Below are positions 37,979 through 46,057 of a stretch of 64,000 nucleotides of DNA, piece after piece. The DNA comes from Halalkalicoccus tibetensis. GTDB lineage: Archaea > Halobacteriota > Halobacteria > Halobacteriales > Halalkalicoccaceae. The stretch's first letter is position 1. The number at the start of each line of letters is the position of its first letter. Below the pieces are notes generated by a model. It did no database searches, was not told where the DNA came from, and worked only from the letters and a program-made list of their open reading frames with translations. The position numbers were made by a program, and so were the translations under genes. The DNA lies in the NCBI RefSeq assembly GCF_037996645.1, contig NZ_JBBMXV010000002.1, positions 124,001 to 188,000 on the forward strand, written 5' to 3'.

Positions 37979-38341
37979 ATGGCAACTGACGGGATCGACA
38001 TGGACGGCCGAGTGCTTCGAGCGACCTCGAACGACGCCGACGGGACCGTGAGCGACGCGACGACGTTCCGGTTCGAGCAGGACGGAGACCTGATACAGGC
38101 GCGCTATGAGGGCGGGGAGATCAGACAGGGTTTCCTCGTTGGACTGAGCGACGGTGAGGGCCTCGACTTCCGCTATACGCACCTGACGGTCGAGGGCGAG
38201 ACGGCGACGGGCCACTCGATCGACGAGATCGAGCGGCTCCCCGACGGCCGGGTCCGGCTCCACGAGGAGTGGTCCTGGGACTCGAAAGAGGGGGCAGGAA
38301 CGAGCGTACTCGAGGAAGTCGATGAGGAGACACGGGCCTGA
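37979..38341 (+). CDS. Small beta-rich protein (N-acetylglutamate-synthase-like by name only)
   Basis: A 120-residue protein with a regular pattern of short strands. The pattern GRVLRATSNDADGTVSDATTF, FEQDGDLIQARYEGGEI, GFLVGL, DFRYTHLT, GRVRLHEEWSWDS closely matches a family of about 110-residue bacterial proteins labelled N-acetylglutamate synthase in databases. That label is not credible for such a small protein without a GNAT motif, and I assign no reaction. It stands alone, divergent from mtnP. Confidence 0.75.
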   Translation: MATDGIDMDGRVLRATSNDADGTVSDATTFRFEQDGDLIQARYEGGEIRQGFLVGLSDGEGLDFRYTHLTVEGETATGHSIDEIERLPDGRVRLHEEWSWDSKEGAGTSVLEEVDEETRA

Positions 38342-38434
38342 GAACCGATGTTTCCGGGTGTCCGCACAAGCGAGGTTCACTCACGCTCCACGAGGGGATC
38401 CGATACGCTGCAAGGACCGTCCTTTTAAGAAAAC

Positions 38435-38442
38435 TCATATAG
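38435..38442 (+). promoter_or_regulatory. TATA box of the second MATE gene
   Basis: TCATATAG is centred 28 bases before the GTG at 38467 and supports that non-ATG start. A second AT-rich run, CTTTTAAG, lies slightly upstream. Confidence 0.5.
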
Positions 38443-38466
38443 CTCGACCGGTTTCGGTTCGAAGTA

Positions 38467-39885
38467 GTGTCCACGGCCCGCGAACGCTCGCTCACCGAGG
38501 GCGGTTTGGTCCGCCCGATGGTCCGCCTCGCGTGGCCGATGGTCGTCATCCAGCTGCTGCAGGTCGCGTACAACGTCGCCGACACGGCGTTTCTCGGCGC
38601 GGTCTCGGAGGACGCCGTCGGCGCGCTGAGCCTCGCCTTCCCCCTCATCTTCTTCCTCATCTCGGTGGGCGGGGGGTTTACCGCCGCCGGCGCGATCCTC
38701 GTCGCCCAGTACACGGGCGCCGAGAGCGGCCGGAGCGCCGACGTGATCGCGGGCCAGACGCTGGCGTTCGTCACCCTACTGGCCTGTGTACTGGCCGTCC
38801 TCGGCTACCTCTCGACCGATTGGCTGCTCTCGCTGTTCCCGGCGGGCGGCGGTACTGAAGAGCGGATCGTTCCGTTGGCCTCGGACTACATGCGGATCTA
38901 CTTCCTCGGCCTGCCCTTCCTCTTCGGCTTCTTCATCTTCGTCTCGATCATGCGCGGCTACGGCAACACCCGCACGCCGATGCGCGTGATGGTCGTCAGC
39001 GTCGCGGTCAACGTCGCGCTCGACCCCCTGCTGATCTTCGGGCTCGGCCCGGTCCCCCGCATGGAGATCGAGGGTGCGGCGATCGCCACCATCGCCGCTC
39101 GGGCGGTCGCCACGGGGCTCGGGCTGTACGTCCTCTTCTACACCGACGCCGGCCCGGACATCGAGGCCGGCGACCTCGTCCCCCGGTTCGGTCACGTCCG
39201 CGACATCGTCGAACTGGGGACCCCGAGCGCGATCGAGCAGTCGTCCTCGTCGCTCGCGTTCGTCGTCCTGACGGGGATGGTCGTCGCCTTCCCGCCCGAG
39301 ATCGTCGCCGCCTACGGGCTCGGAAACCGCTTGATCTCGCTCGTCTTCCTCCCCGCGATGGGGCTCTCCCAGGCGCTCGATACCGTCGTCGGCCAGAACC
39401 TCGGGGCCGACCGGCCCGACCGGGCCGCACGGGCCTCGAAGCTCGCGATGGGGTTGGTCTCGGTAGTGATGGCGGTTCTGACGGCAATCGCCTACCTGTT
39501 TCCCGAGCCCATCGTCGGGATCTTCCTCACCGCCGACACTCCCGGAGCCGCGACGACCATCGCCTACGGCGTCGAGTACCTGCGGATCGCGGCGTTCATG
39601 TTCGTCTTTCTGGGCGTTCTGCAGGTGATCCTCGGGACGTTCCGCGGGGCGGGCAACACCAAGACCGCGATGGTGTTCTCGCTGATCACGCTGTGGGCCG
39701 TTCGCGTGCCCCTGACCTACTACCTGGTGTTCGTCGCCGGCTGGGCCGAGACGGGGATCTGGGTCGCGGTCGTGATGGGCGACGTCGTCGGCTGTGTCGC
39801 GGCGCTCGCGTGGTGGGCGCGGGGGACGTGGAAGGAACGATACGTCGAGGTCGAGACCGGCCCCGCAGCGCCCGCGGAGGACTGA
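38467..39885 (+). CDS. MATE family efflux transporter
   Basis: A 472-residue exporter starting with GTG, supported by the TATA box spacing. About twelve hydrophobic segments; MATE features include LAWPMVVIQLLQVAYNVADT, IMRGYGNTRTPMRVM, PSAIEQSSSSLAF and FRGAGNTKTAMVFSLITLW. The last two mark the second half of the internal repeat. It is only distantly similar to the MATE protein at 1455 (that one has longer loops), so they probably have different substrates. It converges on the phosphoribosyltransferase gene with a 1-base gap. Confidence 0.92.
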   Translation: MSTARERSLTEGGLVRPMVRLAWPMVVIQLLQVAYNVADTAFLGAVSEDAVGALSLAFPLIFFLISVGGGFTAAGAILVAQYTGAESGRSADVIAGQTLAFVTLLACVLAVLGYLSTDWLLSLFPAGGGTEERIVPLASDYMRIYFLGLPFLFGFFIFVSIMRGYGNTRTPMRVMVVSVAVNVALDPLLIFGLGPVPRMEIEGAAIATIAARAVATGLGLYVLFYTDAGPDIEAGDLVPRFGHVRDIVELGTPSAIEQSSSSLAFVVLTGMVVAFPPEIVAAYGLGNRLISLVFLPAMGLSQALDTVVGQNLGADRPDRAARASKLAMGLVSVVMAVLTAIAYLFPEPIVGIFLTADTPGAATTIAYGVEYLRIAAFMFVFLGVLQVILGTFRGAGNTKTAMVFSLITLWAVRVPLTYYLVFVAGWAETGIWVAVVMGDVVGCVAALAWWARGTWKERYVEVETGPAAPAED

Positions 39886-39886
39886 A

Positions 39887-40585
39887 TCAGCTCTCGGTCA
39901 GTCGCCACTGGTTGGCGCCGTCGCGCGCGATCACCTCGCGCCGTTCCATCTCGACGAGCACCTCGTTCATTCGGTTGGGCTGGGCGATCTCCATCTCCAT
40001 GCGGTCGACGTCGTGGTACTCGGAGAGGTAGTGGCGAACGTCCTCGGACGAGAACGTCCCCTCGTCGGCCTTCTCCATGACGCCCGAGATCAGGTCGATC
40101 ATGTCCTCGATGAAGTTCCACGGGTAGACGACCCAGGTCCACTCCTCGAGGCGCTCGCCGATGAAGTCCGGCTCGAACTCGCTGGTCTGGAGCAGTTGAA
40201 GCGTCGCGGTGCGGACCTCGTCCGCCCCGCGTTCGCTGACGTACTCGTGGGCACGCTCGATCGACCCGCCGGTGTCGGCGATGTCGTCGATGACCAGGAC
40301 GTCCTTTCCCTGCACCGAGCCCTCGGGCATCGGGTAACGGATCTGCGGCTCGCCGCTCTTCTGTGCCGTCCCCACGTAGTGTTCCATCTTCAGGCTCGTC
40401 AGGTCGTCGAGCCCGAGGAAGTCACAGATACAGCGCCCCGCGAACCATCCCCCGCGCGCCAGCGCGACGATCACGTCCGGCTCGAACTCCGATCGTTTGA
40501 CCTCGGTGCTTACCGTCCGACAGAGCCCGTAGATGTACTCCCAGTTGGTGACCGTACAGTTGAACTCCTCGGGGAGATCGGACAT
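39887..40585 (-). CDS. Phosphoribosyltransferase with C-terminal winged-helix-like region
   Basis: A 232-residue protein. The PRPP-binding motif is VLVIDDIADTGGS at about residues 95-107, preceded by the substrate/PRPP loop VALARGGWFAGRC. It is related to xanthine/guanine-type phosphoribosyltransferases, so purine salvage is likely. The extra C-terminal 65 residues (SSEDVRHYLSEYHDVDRM, then NEVLVEMERREVIARDGANQWRL) look like a small winged helix, which could make it a purine-responsive regulator as well. The nucleobase is not determined. Confidence 0.85.
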   Translation of the reverse strand: MSDLPEEFNCTVTNWEYIYGLCRTVSTEVKRSEFEPDVIVALARGGWFAGRCICDFLGLDDLTSLKMEHYVGTAQKSGEPQIRYPMPEGSVQGKDVLVIDDIADTGGSIERAHEYVSERGADEVRTATLQLLQTSEFEPDFIGERLEEWTWVVYPWNFIEDMIDLISGVMEKADEGTFSSEDVRHYLSEYHDVDRMEMEIAQPNRMNEVLVEMERREVIARDGANQWRLTES

Positions 40586-40615
40586 GTTCTACCTGCCTGC
40601 ACGGCCGCTCCCGGT

Positions 40616-40963
40616 TTAAGTGGTCTGTCTCGGATCGGGGCCCGAGCCCCTCGAGGGAGCCGACGCCGATACGTGGACCGTCGCTCCCTCGCACCGGATC
40701 GCCACCGAACAGCCGTGATAGACGAACCCGACCCGGAGCCGGGCGTCGGGGTCCGCCCGACAGAGGGCGTCGAGGGCCTCGGTGTCGAGCGAGTCGAACA
40801 TCGGGTCGAGGTCGCCCGGGGAAACGTCGAGCAGCGACCCGACGACCTCGACGACGACGGGGTGGATCGGCCCGTCGCCGGGGCCGCGTTCGAGGGTCCG
40901 GAACGCCCGCCGCTCCTCTCCATCCGTCCTGTGCGCTGTTTCGTACTGGATATCATCTGTCAC
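40616..40963 (-). CDS. HalOD1 output domain protein
   Basis: A 115-residue protein, starting with GTG after GGAG. It consists of little more than the halobacterial output domain 1: HPVVVEVVGSLLDVSPGDLD, PMFDSLDTEALDALC, then VGFVYHGCSVAIRCEGATV. In haloarchaea HalOD1 occurs as a stand-alone protein or as the effector end of signalling proteins; its molecular action is not established. The frame stays open to 41254, but the domain and a Shine-Dalgarno-like sequence fit the 40963 start. The 262 bases upstream contain no gene; an AT-rich GAAATAAAAAGG at about 41090 may be a promoter. Confidence 0.82.
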   Translation of the reverse strand: MTDDIQYETAHRTDGEERRAFRTLERGPGDGPIHPVVVEVVGSLLDVSPGDLDPMFDSLDTEALDALCRADPDARLRVGFVYHGCSVAIRCEGATVHVSASAPSRGSGPDPRQTT

Positions 40964-41225
40964 TGATTGCTCTCCTGGGTGGTCGAAGCGATCCGTCCAC
41001 GCCGAACGCGCCGTGGGTGCCCGCCGACCGGGGAGTTGACGACACCCGCTATCGCCCGAACCGTACCGTCTATGTTCTCCATAGATCCGGTGAAATAAAA
41101 AGGTTCCCTGACGGGAGCTACCGTACGACCGAGTAGCGTGGTCGGGCGGGATCGGGCCGTGAACGTGGGGTTCGGCGCACCCGGACCGTCGTCGGGTCGA
41201 TCGGTCGCCCGCCGGAACCGTACGG

Positions 41226-41786
41226 TTACGAGTTGCCGTCCTCGTCGCCGGCATCGCCCTCGGCGCCCTCGCCGGCGGGGTCGTCGCCCTCCTCGACGGT
41301 GACCATCAGCTCCTCGTCGTCGCCGTCGATCGTGACGGTCTCCTCGAACTCGCCGTCGCCGACCTCGGCCTCGGTCGCGTCGATCTCGACCGTGTGTTCG
41401 CCGTCGCCGACCTCGAAGAGGGCCTGGCCCTGATCGTCGGTCGGCTGTTCGGCCTCGTCGTCGACGAGGTCGCCGTCCTCGTCCGTGACGGTGACGAAGG
41501 CGCCGACCGCAGGCTCGCCGTCCTCGGTCTCGACGATCACCGCCAGCTCGTAGGTCTCCTGGTCGGCGTCCTTGGTGGGCTCGTCCTCGTCGTCGGCCCC
41601 CGTCTCGCCGTTGGAGTCGCCGAGACCGTCGCCGTCGTCGGTTTCGTCGTCGGCCGTCTCGTCGTCGTCCTCCTCGGCCTCCTCGGGCGGAGCGTCCTCG
41701 TCGTCGGTACAGCCGGCGACCGCGGCGATCGCGAGCGATCCGGCCGCCGCGACGAAGCGTCGCCTGCTCGGTGACGTGCCTTGCAT
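41226..41786 (-). CDS. Tat lipoprotein with acidic linker and carboxypeptidase-regulatory-like domain
   Basis: A 186-residue exported protein. The signal is twin-arginine (SRRRFVAAAGSLAIAAVAGC), with the final cysteine in a lipobox, so the protein should be lipid-anchored on the outer face. Residues 27-75 are an acidic Asp/Glu-rich spacer. A beta-sandwich-like domain follows (LAVIVETEDGEPAVGAFVTV, TVEIDATEAEVGDGEFEETV), resembling CarboxypepD_reg/Big folds. The end is acidic again. No enzyme motif is visible. The neighbouring gene at 41872 encodes a related signal peptide. Confidence 0.8.
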   Translation of the reverse strand: MQGTSPSRRRFVAAAGSLAIAAVAGCTDDEDAPPEEAEEDDDETADDETDDGDGLGDSNGETGADDEDEPTKDADQETYELAVIVETEDGEPAVGAFVTVTDEDGDLVDDEAEQPTDDQGQALFEVGDGEHTVEIDATEAEVGDGEFEETVTIDGDDEELMVTVEEGDDPAGEGAEGDAGDEDGNS

Positions 41787-41871
41787 GGTCGAACCGAGCG
41801 CCCCGAGACGGGTTATCCTTCGGCCATCGCCTGCAAGCCCGGGCTCGGATCGCTCCGGCGTCGGGTGTCCG

Positions 41872-42186
41872 CTACCCTTCGTCGGTCTCGTCCTCGTCGT
41901 CGTCCTCGGCCGCCCCCTCTTCCTCGTCGGTTTCGTCTTCGTCGCCCTCGTCCGGACCGCCCGCGTCGTCCTCGTCCACTTCCCCGTCGTCGCCCTCGCC
42001 GTCGGCGTCGAGGGGGTCCTCTGTCTCCGTTCCCTCGGCCCCCTCCTCCTCCCCGGCGGGGTCGTCGTCCTCGTCGCCGTTCTCCTCCTCGTCGGCGTCG
42101 CCGCAGCCGGCGACCGAGGCGATGGCCGCCGTGCCGGCGAGCTGCAGGAACCGGCGTCGACTCATCGCTGGATCGGTCTCGATCAT
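41872..42186 (-). CDS. Short Tat lipoprotein with only an acidic tail
   Basis: A 104-residue protein whose only ordered part is the signal peptide (SRRRFLQLAGTAAIASVAGC). Everything after the lipobox cysteine is a low-complexity run of Asp, Glu and Gly with no folded domain. The ATG at 42186 is supported by a TATA box (plus-strand 42209-42216) at the right distance. Together with the similar signal of the protein at 41226, this looks like a paralogue that has lost its C-terminal domain, or a pure acidic surface tether. Confidence 0.65.
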   Translation of the reverse strand: MIETDPAMSRRRFLQLAGTAAIASVAGCGDADEEENGDEDDDPAGEEEGAEGTETEDPLDADGEGDDGEVDEDDAGGPDEGDEDETDEEEGAAEDDDEDETDEG

Positions 42187-42208
42187 GTCCCGTCTTTCGC
42201 CCGATCCC

Positions 42209-42216
42209 CTATAAAC
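42209..42216 (-). promoter_or_regulatory. TATA box of the short acidic lipoprotein gene
   Basis: On the minus strand GTTTATAG lies about 27 bases before the ATG at 42186, fitting a leaderless transcript. Confidence 0.5.
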
Positions 42217-42291
42217 GTGGGCCAAGCACCTCCAGGGCCCGGACGACCGGCGTGCCGGAGCACTGATTCGGGTGGCGACGCGAGCGGGTGT

Positions 42292-43209
42292 ATGAGCGAG
42301 GAGACACGGCGGCTGTCGATGGCCGTCGTCGACGCCTTCACCGACGAGCCGCTCTCGGGCAACGCCGCGGGCGTGATACCGGAGGCCGACGGCCTGGACG
42401 ACGACCAGCGGCAAGCGATCGCCCGCGAGATCGCGGCCAGCGAGACCGCCTTCCTCTCGGGTTCGGAGCGGGCGGACCGGCGGATCCGGTACTTCTCACC
42501 GACCACGGAGGTCGACCTCTGTGGCCACGCCACGATCGCGAGCCACGCCCACCTGTTCGAGAGAGGCGAGATCGAGGCCGGCACCCACACCCTCGAGACG
42601 AACGTCGGCGTCCTCGAGATCGAGCTCCGCTCGGACGGGACCGTCTGGATGACCCAGGACGAGCCGGAGATCGAGCCCGTCGACCTCGCGTACGAGGCGG
42701 TCGCCGACGCGCTGGGGGTCGACCCCGCCGCGCTCGCGGACGTCGGCGCGGATCTGCCGCCGGCGGTGGCCTCGACTGGCCTCCCCTTTCTCGTGGTGCC
42801 GGTGAACTTCCTCGAACACCTCGGGAACGCCGAGCCCGACGAGGGGGCGGTCGCGGAGCTCTGTGAATCGGTCGACGCCGCGGGGCTGTATGCCTTCACG
42901 TTCGACACCCTCACGGCGGAGGCGACCCTCCACGGGCGGCTGTTCGCGCCGCCCCTGGGGATCGCGGAGGACCCCGTGACGGGGACCGCGAGCGGCGCGG
43001 TCGGCGCGTACCTCCGGGCGGTCGACGCCTTCGGCGAGGACTTCCCCGACGAGATGGTCCTCGAACAGGGCCACTTCCTCGATTGTCCCGGGGAGGTCAG
43101 GGTTCGGGTCGGCGAGGACGTGCGGGTCGGCGGGCGGGCCGTCGAGGCGATCTCGGGGTCGATCACGATCGCCGAGGACGAGGACGAAGACGGACTGATC
43201 GAGGCGTAG
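42292..43209 (+). CDS. PhzF family isomerase/epimerase-like protein
   Basis: A 305-residue two-lobed protein of the PhzF / diaminopimelate epimerase-like fold. Family motifs are VVDAFTDEPLSGNAAGVI, ASETAFL with the catalytic-type glutamate, RYFSPTTEVDLCGHATIA, and the second-lobe FAPPLGIAEDPVTGTASG. PhzF itself isomerises a phenazine precursor, but most family members have unknown substrates; no phenazine genes are present, so that role should not be transferred. The frame is open upstream across the lipoprotein genes. Confidence 0.9.
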   Translation: MSEETRRLSMAVVDAFTDEPLSGNAAGVIPEADGLDDDQRQAIAREIAASETAFLSGSERADRRIRYFSPTTEVDLCGHATIASHAHLFERGEIEAGTHTLETNVGVLEIELRSDGTVWMTQDEPEIEPVDLAYEAVADALGVDPAALADVGADLPPAVASTGLPFLVVPVNFLEHLGNAEPDEGAVAELCESVDAAGLYAFTFDTLTAEATLHGRLFAPPLGIAEDPVTGTASGAVGAYLRAVDAFGEDFPDEMVLEQGHFLDCPGEVRVRVGEDVRVGGRAVEAISGSITIAEDEDEDGLIEA

Positions 43210-43246
43210 GCCACGGGGTTCACTCGCGAACGAATAGCTAATTCCA

Positions 43247-43256
43247 CAAACGTTTG
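43247..43256. promoter_or_regulatory. Palindrome upstream of ppsA
   Basis: CAAACGTTTG is a perfect 10-base palindrome, 49-58 bases before the ppsA ATG and about 15 bases before its TATA-like TTCTTTAC (43271-43278). This is where an activator or regulator of gluconeogenesis might bind. No TrmB-type TACT...GAGTA site is visible. Confidence 0.4.
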
Positions 43257-43304
43257 ATGGGGTCGCAACCTTCTTTACTCGCCTCGGTGTCGGTTCGGAC
43301 GTAA

Positions 43305-45608
43305 ATGGCAGTACGCTGGCTTGCGGACATCGGGTCGGACGATCTCGAAATCGTCGGCGGGAAGGGCGCCTCGTTGGGCGAGCTGACGGGGGCGGGGCTG
43401 CCGGTCCCGTCGGCGTTCATCGTCACCGCCGGAACGTACCGCGAGTTCATCGACGACGCCGGGATCGCCGACGAGATCCACGCGGCCGTCGACGTCGACG
43501 TCGAGGACTCGGCGGCGCTCGCGACCGCCCAGGAGCGTGCCGAGGAGCTCATCCTCGAGACCCCCTTCCCCGAGGAGCTCCGCGAGGAGATCCTCGCCTC
43601 CTACGGGTCGTTCGGCGACGACCCCTTCGTCGCGGTGCGATCGTCGGCGACCGCCGAGGACCTGCCCGACGCCTCCTTCGCCGGCCAGCAGGAGACGTTC
43701 CTCAACGTCACCGAGGAGGACCTCTTAGAGCGCGTCAAGGAGTGTTGGGCCTCGCTGTTCACCCAGCGCGCGATCTACTACCGCAAGCAGCAGGGCTTCG
43801 ACAGCGAGGACGTCAACATCGCGGTCGTCGTCCAGCGGATGGTCGACGCCGAGAAGTCGGGCGTGATGTTCACGAGCCACCCCTCGACGGGCGACCCGCG
43901 GATCATCATCGAGGCCGCCTGGGGGCTCGGCGAGGCGGTCGTCGCGGGCTCGGTCTCCCCGGACAACTACGTCGTCGACCGCGAAAGCGGCGAGATCGAG
44001 GAGGAGACGATCGCGACCAAGAAGGTCATGTGCGTCCGCGACGAGGAGAGCGGCGAGACCGTCGAGCGGGAGGTCCCCGAGGAGCGGCGCGACGAGCGCG
44101 TGCTCGAGGACGGGGAGATCGAGCAGCTGATCGCGCTGGGCGAGCGCGTCGAGGACCACTACGGGACGCCCCAGGACGTCGAGTGGGCGATCGTGGAGGG
44201 AGAGGTGTTCATGCTCCAGTCGCGCCCGATCACGACGATCAGCGAGGGCGAGGCCGAGGAGTCCGAGTCCGGGCTGATGGAGGGGATCGCCGACGGCAAC
44301 GGCGGCTCGATGGAGTACGAGGAACGGGAGGGCGACGGCGAGGAGCTGGTCCACGGGCTGGGTTCCAGCCCGGGACGGGCTAGCGGCGCCGCCCGCATCG
44401 TCACGAAGCTCGACCAGCTCGACAAGGTCGAGGAGGGCGACATCATCGTCACCGAGATGACGACGCCCGACATGGTGCCCGCGATGAAGCGCGCCTCGGG
44501 GATCGTCACCGACGAGGGCGGGATGACCTCCCACGCGGCGATCGTTTCCAGGGAGCTGGGCGTGCCCGCCGTCGTCGGGACGAGCAACGGCACGAAGGTC
44601 ATCGAGGACGGCCAGCAGATCACGATCGACGGCGAGCGCGGCAGCGTCGAGGCCGGCCGGACGAGCGACGAGCCGGATCACGAACCCGTCGAGGACGTCC
44701 GCCCCGAAACGCCCGTCAAGCCGATGACCGCGACCGAGGTGAAGGTCAACGTCTCCATCCCGGAAGCCGCCGAACGGGCCGCCGCGACCGGCGCCGACGG
44801 CGTCGGCCTGCTGCGGATCGAGCACATGATCCTCTCGCTGGGGAAGACCCCCCAGAAGTTCGTCGCCGACAACGGCGAGAAGGCCTACGTCGACGAGATC
44901 GTCGACGGGATCCGGGGCGTGGCCGACGAGTTCTACCCCCGCCCGGTGCGGGTGCGGACCCTCGACGCCCCGACCGACGAGTTCCGCCAGCTCGAGGGCG
45001 GCGAGGACGAACCCCACGAGCACAACCCGATGCTCGGCTATCGGGGGATCCGCCGGAGCCTCGACCGTCCGGACGTCTTCGAGTACGAGCTGCGGGCCTT
45101 CTCGCGGCTCTACGAGATGGGCTACGACAACGTCGAGATCATGTTCCCGCTCGTCAACGACGCCGAGGACGTGCTCGCCGCACGCCGGCTGATGGAGGAG
45201 GCGGGGATCGACGCCGAGCGCCGGTCGTGGGGCGTGATGATCGAGACGCCCGCGAGCGCGCTCTCGATCGAGGGGATGGCCGAGGCCGGCATCGACTTCG
45301 CCTCCTTCGGCACCAACGACCTCACCCAGTACACACTGGCCGTCGACCGCAACAACGGCAACGTCGCCGACCGGTTCGACGAGCTCCACCCCGCAGTGCT
45401 GGAGCTGATCGAGAGCACCATCGACACCTGTCGGGAGCACGACGTCGACACCAGCATCTGCGGGCAGGCCGGCTCGAAGCCCAAGATGGTCCAGCACCTC
45501 GTCAACACCGGCGTGAGCTCGATCAGCGCGAACATCGACGCCGTCCGGGACGTCCAGCACGAGGCCAAGCGGGTCGAGCAGAAGCTGCTGTTGGACTCGA
45601 TTCGCTGA
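43305..45608 (+). CDS. ppsA: Phosphoenolpyruvate synthase
   Basis: A 767-residue enzyme that makes phosphoenolpyruvate from pyruvate and ATP, the entry to gluconeogenesis. The ATP-grasp N-terminal domain begins IVGGKGASLGELTGAGLPVP and includes VRSSATAEDLPDASFAGQQE. The phosphohistidine swivel domain has the catalytic histidine at about His410 in GGMTSHAAIVSRELG. The C-terminal TIM barrel binds pyruvate (MLGYRGIRRSL, MIETPASAL, FGTNDLTQYTLAVDRN, and the catalytic cysteine in SICGQAGS). Pyruvate kinase, the opposing enzyme, is encoded 5.3 kb downstream on the same strand. Confidence 0.96.
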   Translation: MAVRWLADIGSDDLEIVGGKGASLGELTGAGLPVPSAFIVTAGTYREFIDDAGIADEIHAAVDVDVEDSAALATAQERAEELILETPFPEELREEILASYGSFGDDPFVAVRSSATAEDLPDASFAGQQETFLNVTEEDLLERVKECWASLFTQRAIYYRKQQGFDSEDVNIAVVVQRMVDAEKSGVMFTSHPSTGDPRIIIEAAWGLGEAVVAGSVSPDNYVVDRESGEIEEETIATKKVMCVRDEESGETVEREVPEERRDERVLEDGEIEQLIALGERVEDHYGTPQDVEWAIVEGEVFMLQSRPITTISEGEAEESESGLMEGIADGNGGSMEYEEREGDGEELVHGLGSSPGRASGAARIVTKLDQLDKVEEGDIIVTEMTTPDMVPAMKRASGIVTDEGGMTSHAAIVSRELGVPAVVGTSNGTKVIEDGQQITIDGERGSVEAGRTSDEPDHEPVEDVRPETPVKPMTATEVKVNVSIPEAAERAAATGADGVGLLRIEHMILSLGKTPQKFVADNGEKAYVDEIVDGIRGVADEFYPRPVRVRTLDAPTDEFRQLEGGEDEPHEHNPMLGYRGIRRSLDRPDVFEYELRAFSRLYEMGYDNVEIMFPLVNDAEDVLAARRLMEEAGIDAERRSWGVMIETPASALSIEGMAEAGIDFASFGTNDLTQYTLAVDRNNGNVADRFDELHPAVLELIESTIDTCREHDVDTSICGQAGSKPKMVQHLVNTGVSSISANIDAVRDVQHEAKRVEQKLLLDSIR

Positions 45609-45659
45609 TAAGAAGTACCGCGTCGGCCGGTTTCGGGTCTCGGTCGTGCGACGCGCGCG

Positions 45660-45926
45660 TTACCGGAACGAGAGACCGGCGTCGAGCTTCTCGGCGATCT
45701 GAAGCTGCTTCAGGTAGCCCGCGGCGCCCAGCAGCGTCGGCGCCCACAGCCCCACGAAGAGGCCGTGAACCTTGTTCTCCTGGACGTAGAACTGATACCA
45801 GGAGAACGCGACCGACGCGACGGCCGCGAGTACGACCGGCTCGGAAACCGGATCGAACGCCGACTCGGCGCTCTCTTTGACTTCCTCTAGCTCCTCCCCG
45901 TTGGTGTCGTCTTCGGATAGTGCCAC
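45660..45926 (-). CDS. Small two-segment membrane protein
   Basis: An 88-residue protein with an acidic N-terminal region and two hydrophobic segments (PVVLAAVASVAFSWYQFYV and HGLFVGLWAPTLLGAAGYL). I do not recognise a family. I chose the GTG at 45926 over the ATG at 45953: a minus-strand TATA-like TACTATGC lies about 27 bases before the GTG, and it overlaps the ATG. It sits tail to tail with ppsA. Confidence 0.7.
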   Translation of the reverse strand: MALSEDDTNGEELEEVKESAESAFDPVSEPVVLAAVASVAFSWYQFYVQENKVHGLFVGLWAPTLLGAAGYLKQLQIAEKLDAGLSFR

Positions 45927-45950
45927 GAACGGACACACGGATGCGATTCG

Positions 45951-45958
45951 CATAGTAC
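45951..45958 (-). promoter_or_regulatory. TATA box deciding the GTG start at 45926
   Basis: Minus-strand TACTATGC is centred 27-28 bases before the GTG at 45926. It covers the alternative ATG at 45953, which therefore cannot be in the transcript if this box is used. Confidence 0.45.
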
Positions 45959-46057
45959 CGGTGCAGGTACTCGCAAGGGCCCGCGGGGGCCGTAATCGGC
46001 CGTTTTACGGCCGTGGACCGGGAACGAAAGTGGCTAACCGACGGACGGGATCGTGGG

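Noticed and set aside
42292-43209. Phenazine biosynthesis, from the PhzF assignment
   Set aside because: No other phenazine gene is present and most PhzF-family proteins have unrelated or unknown roles.
43200-43304. A TrmB-type glycolysis/gluconeogenesis site (TACT...GAGTA) before ppsA
   Set aside because: The half-sites are not present at the required spacing; only the CAAACGTTTG palindrome is.
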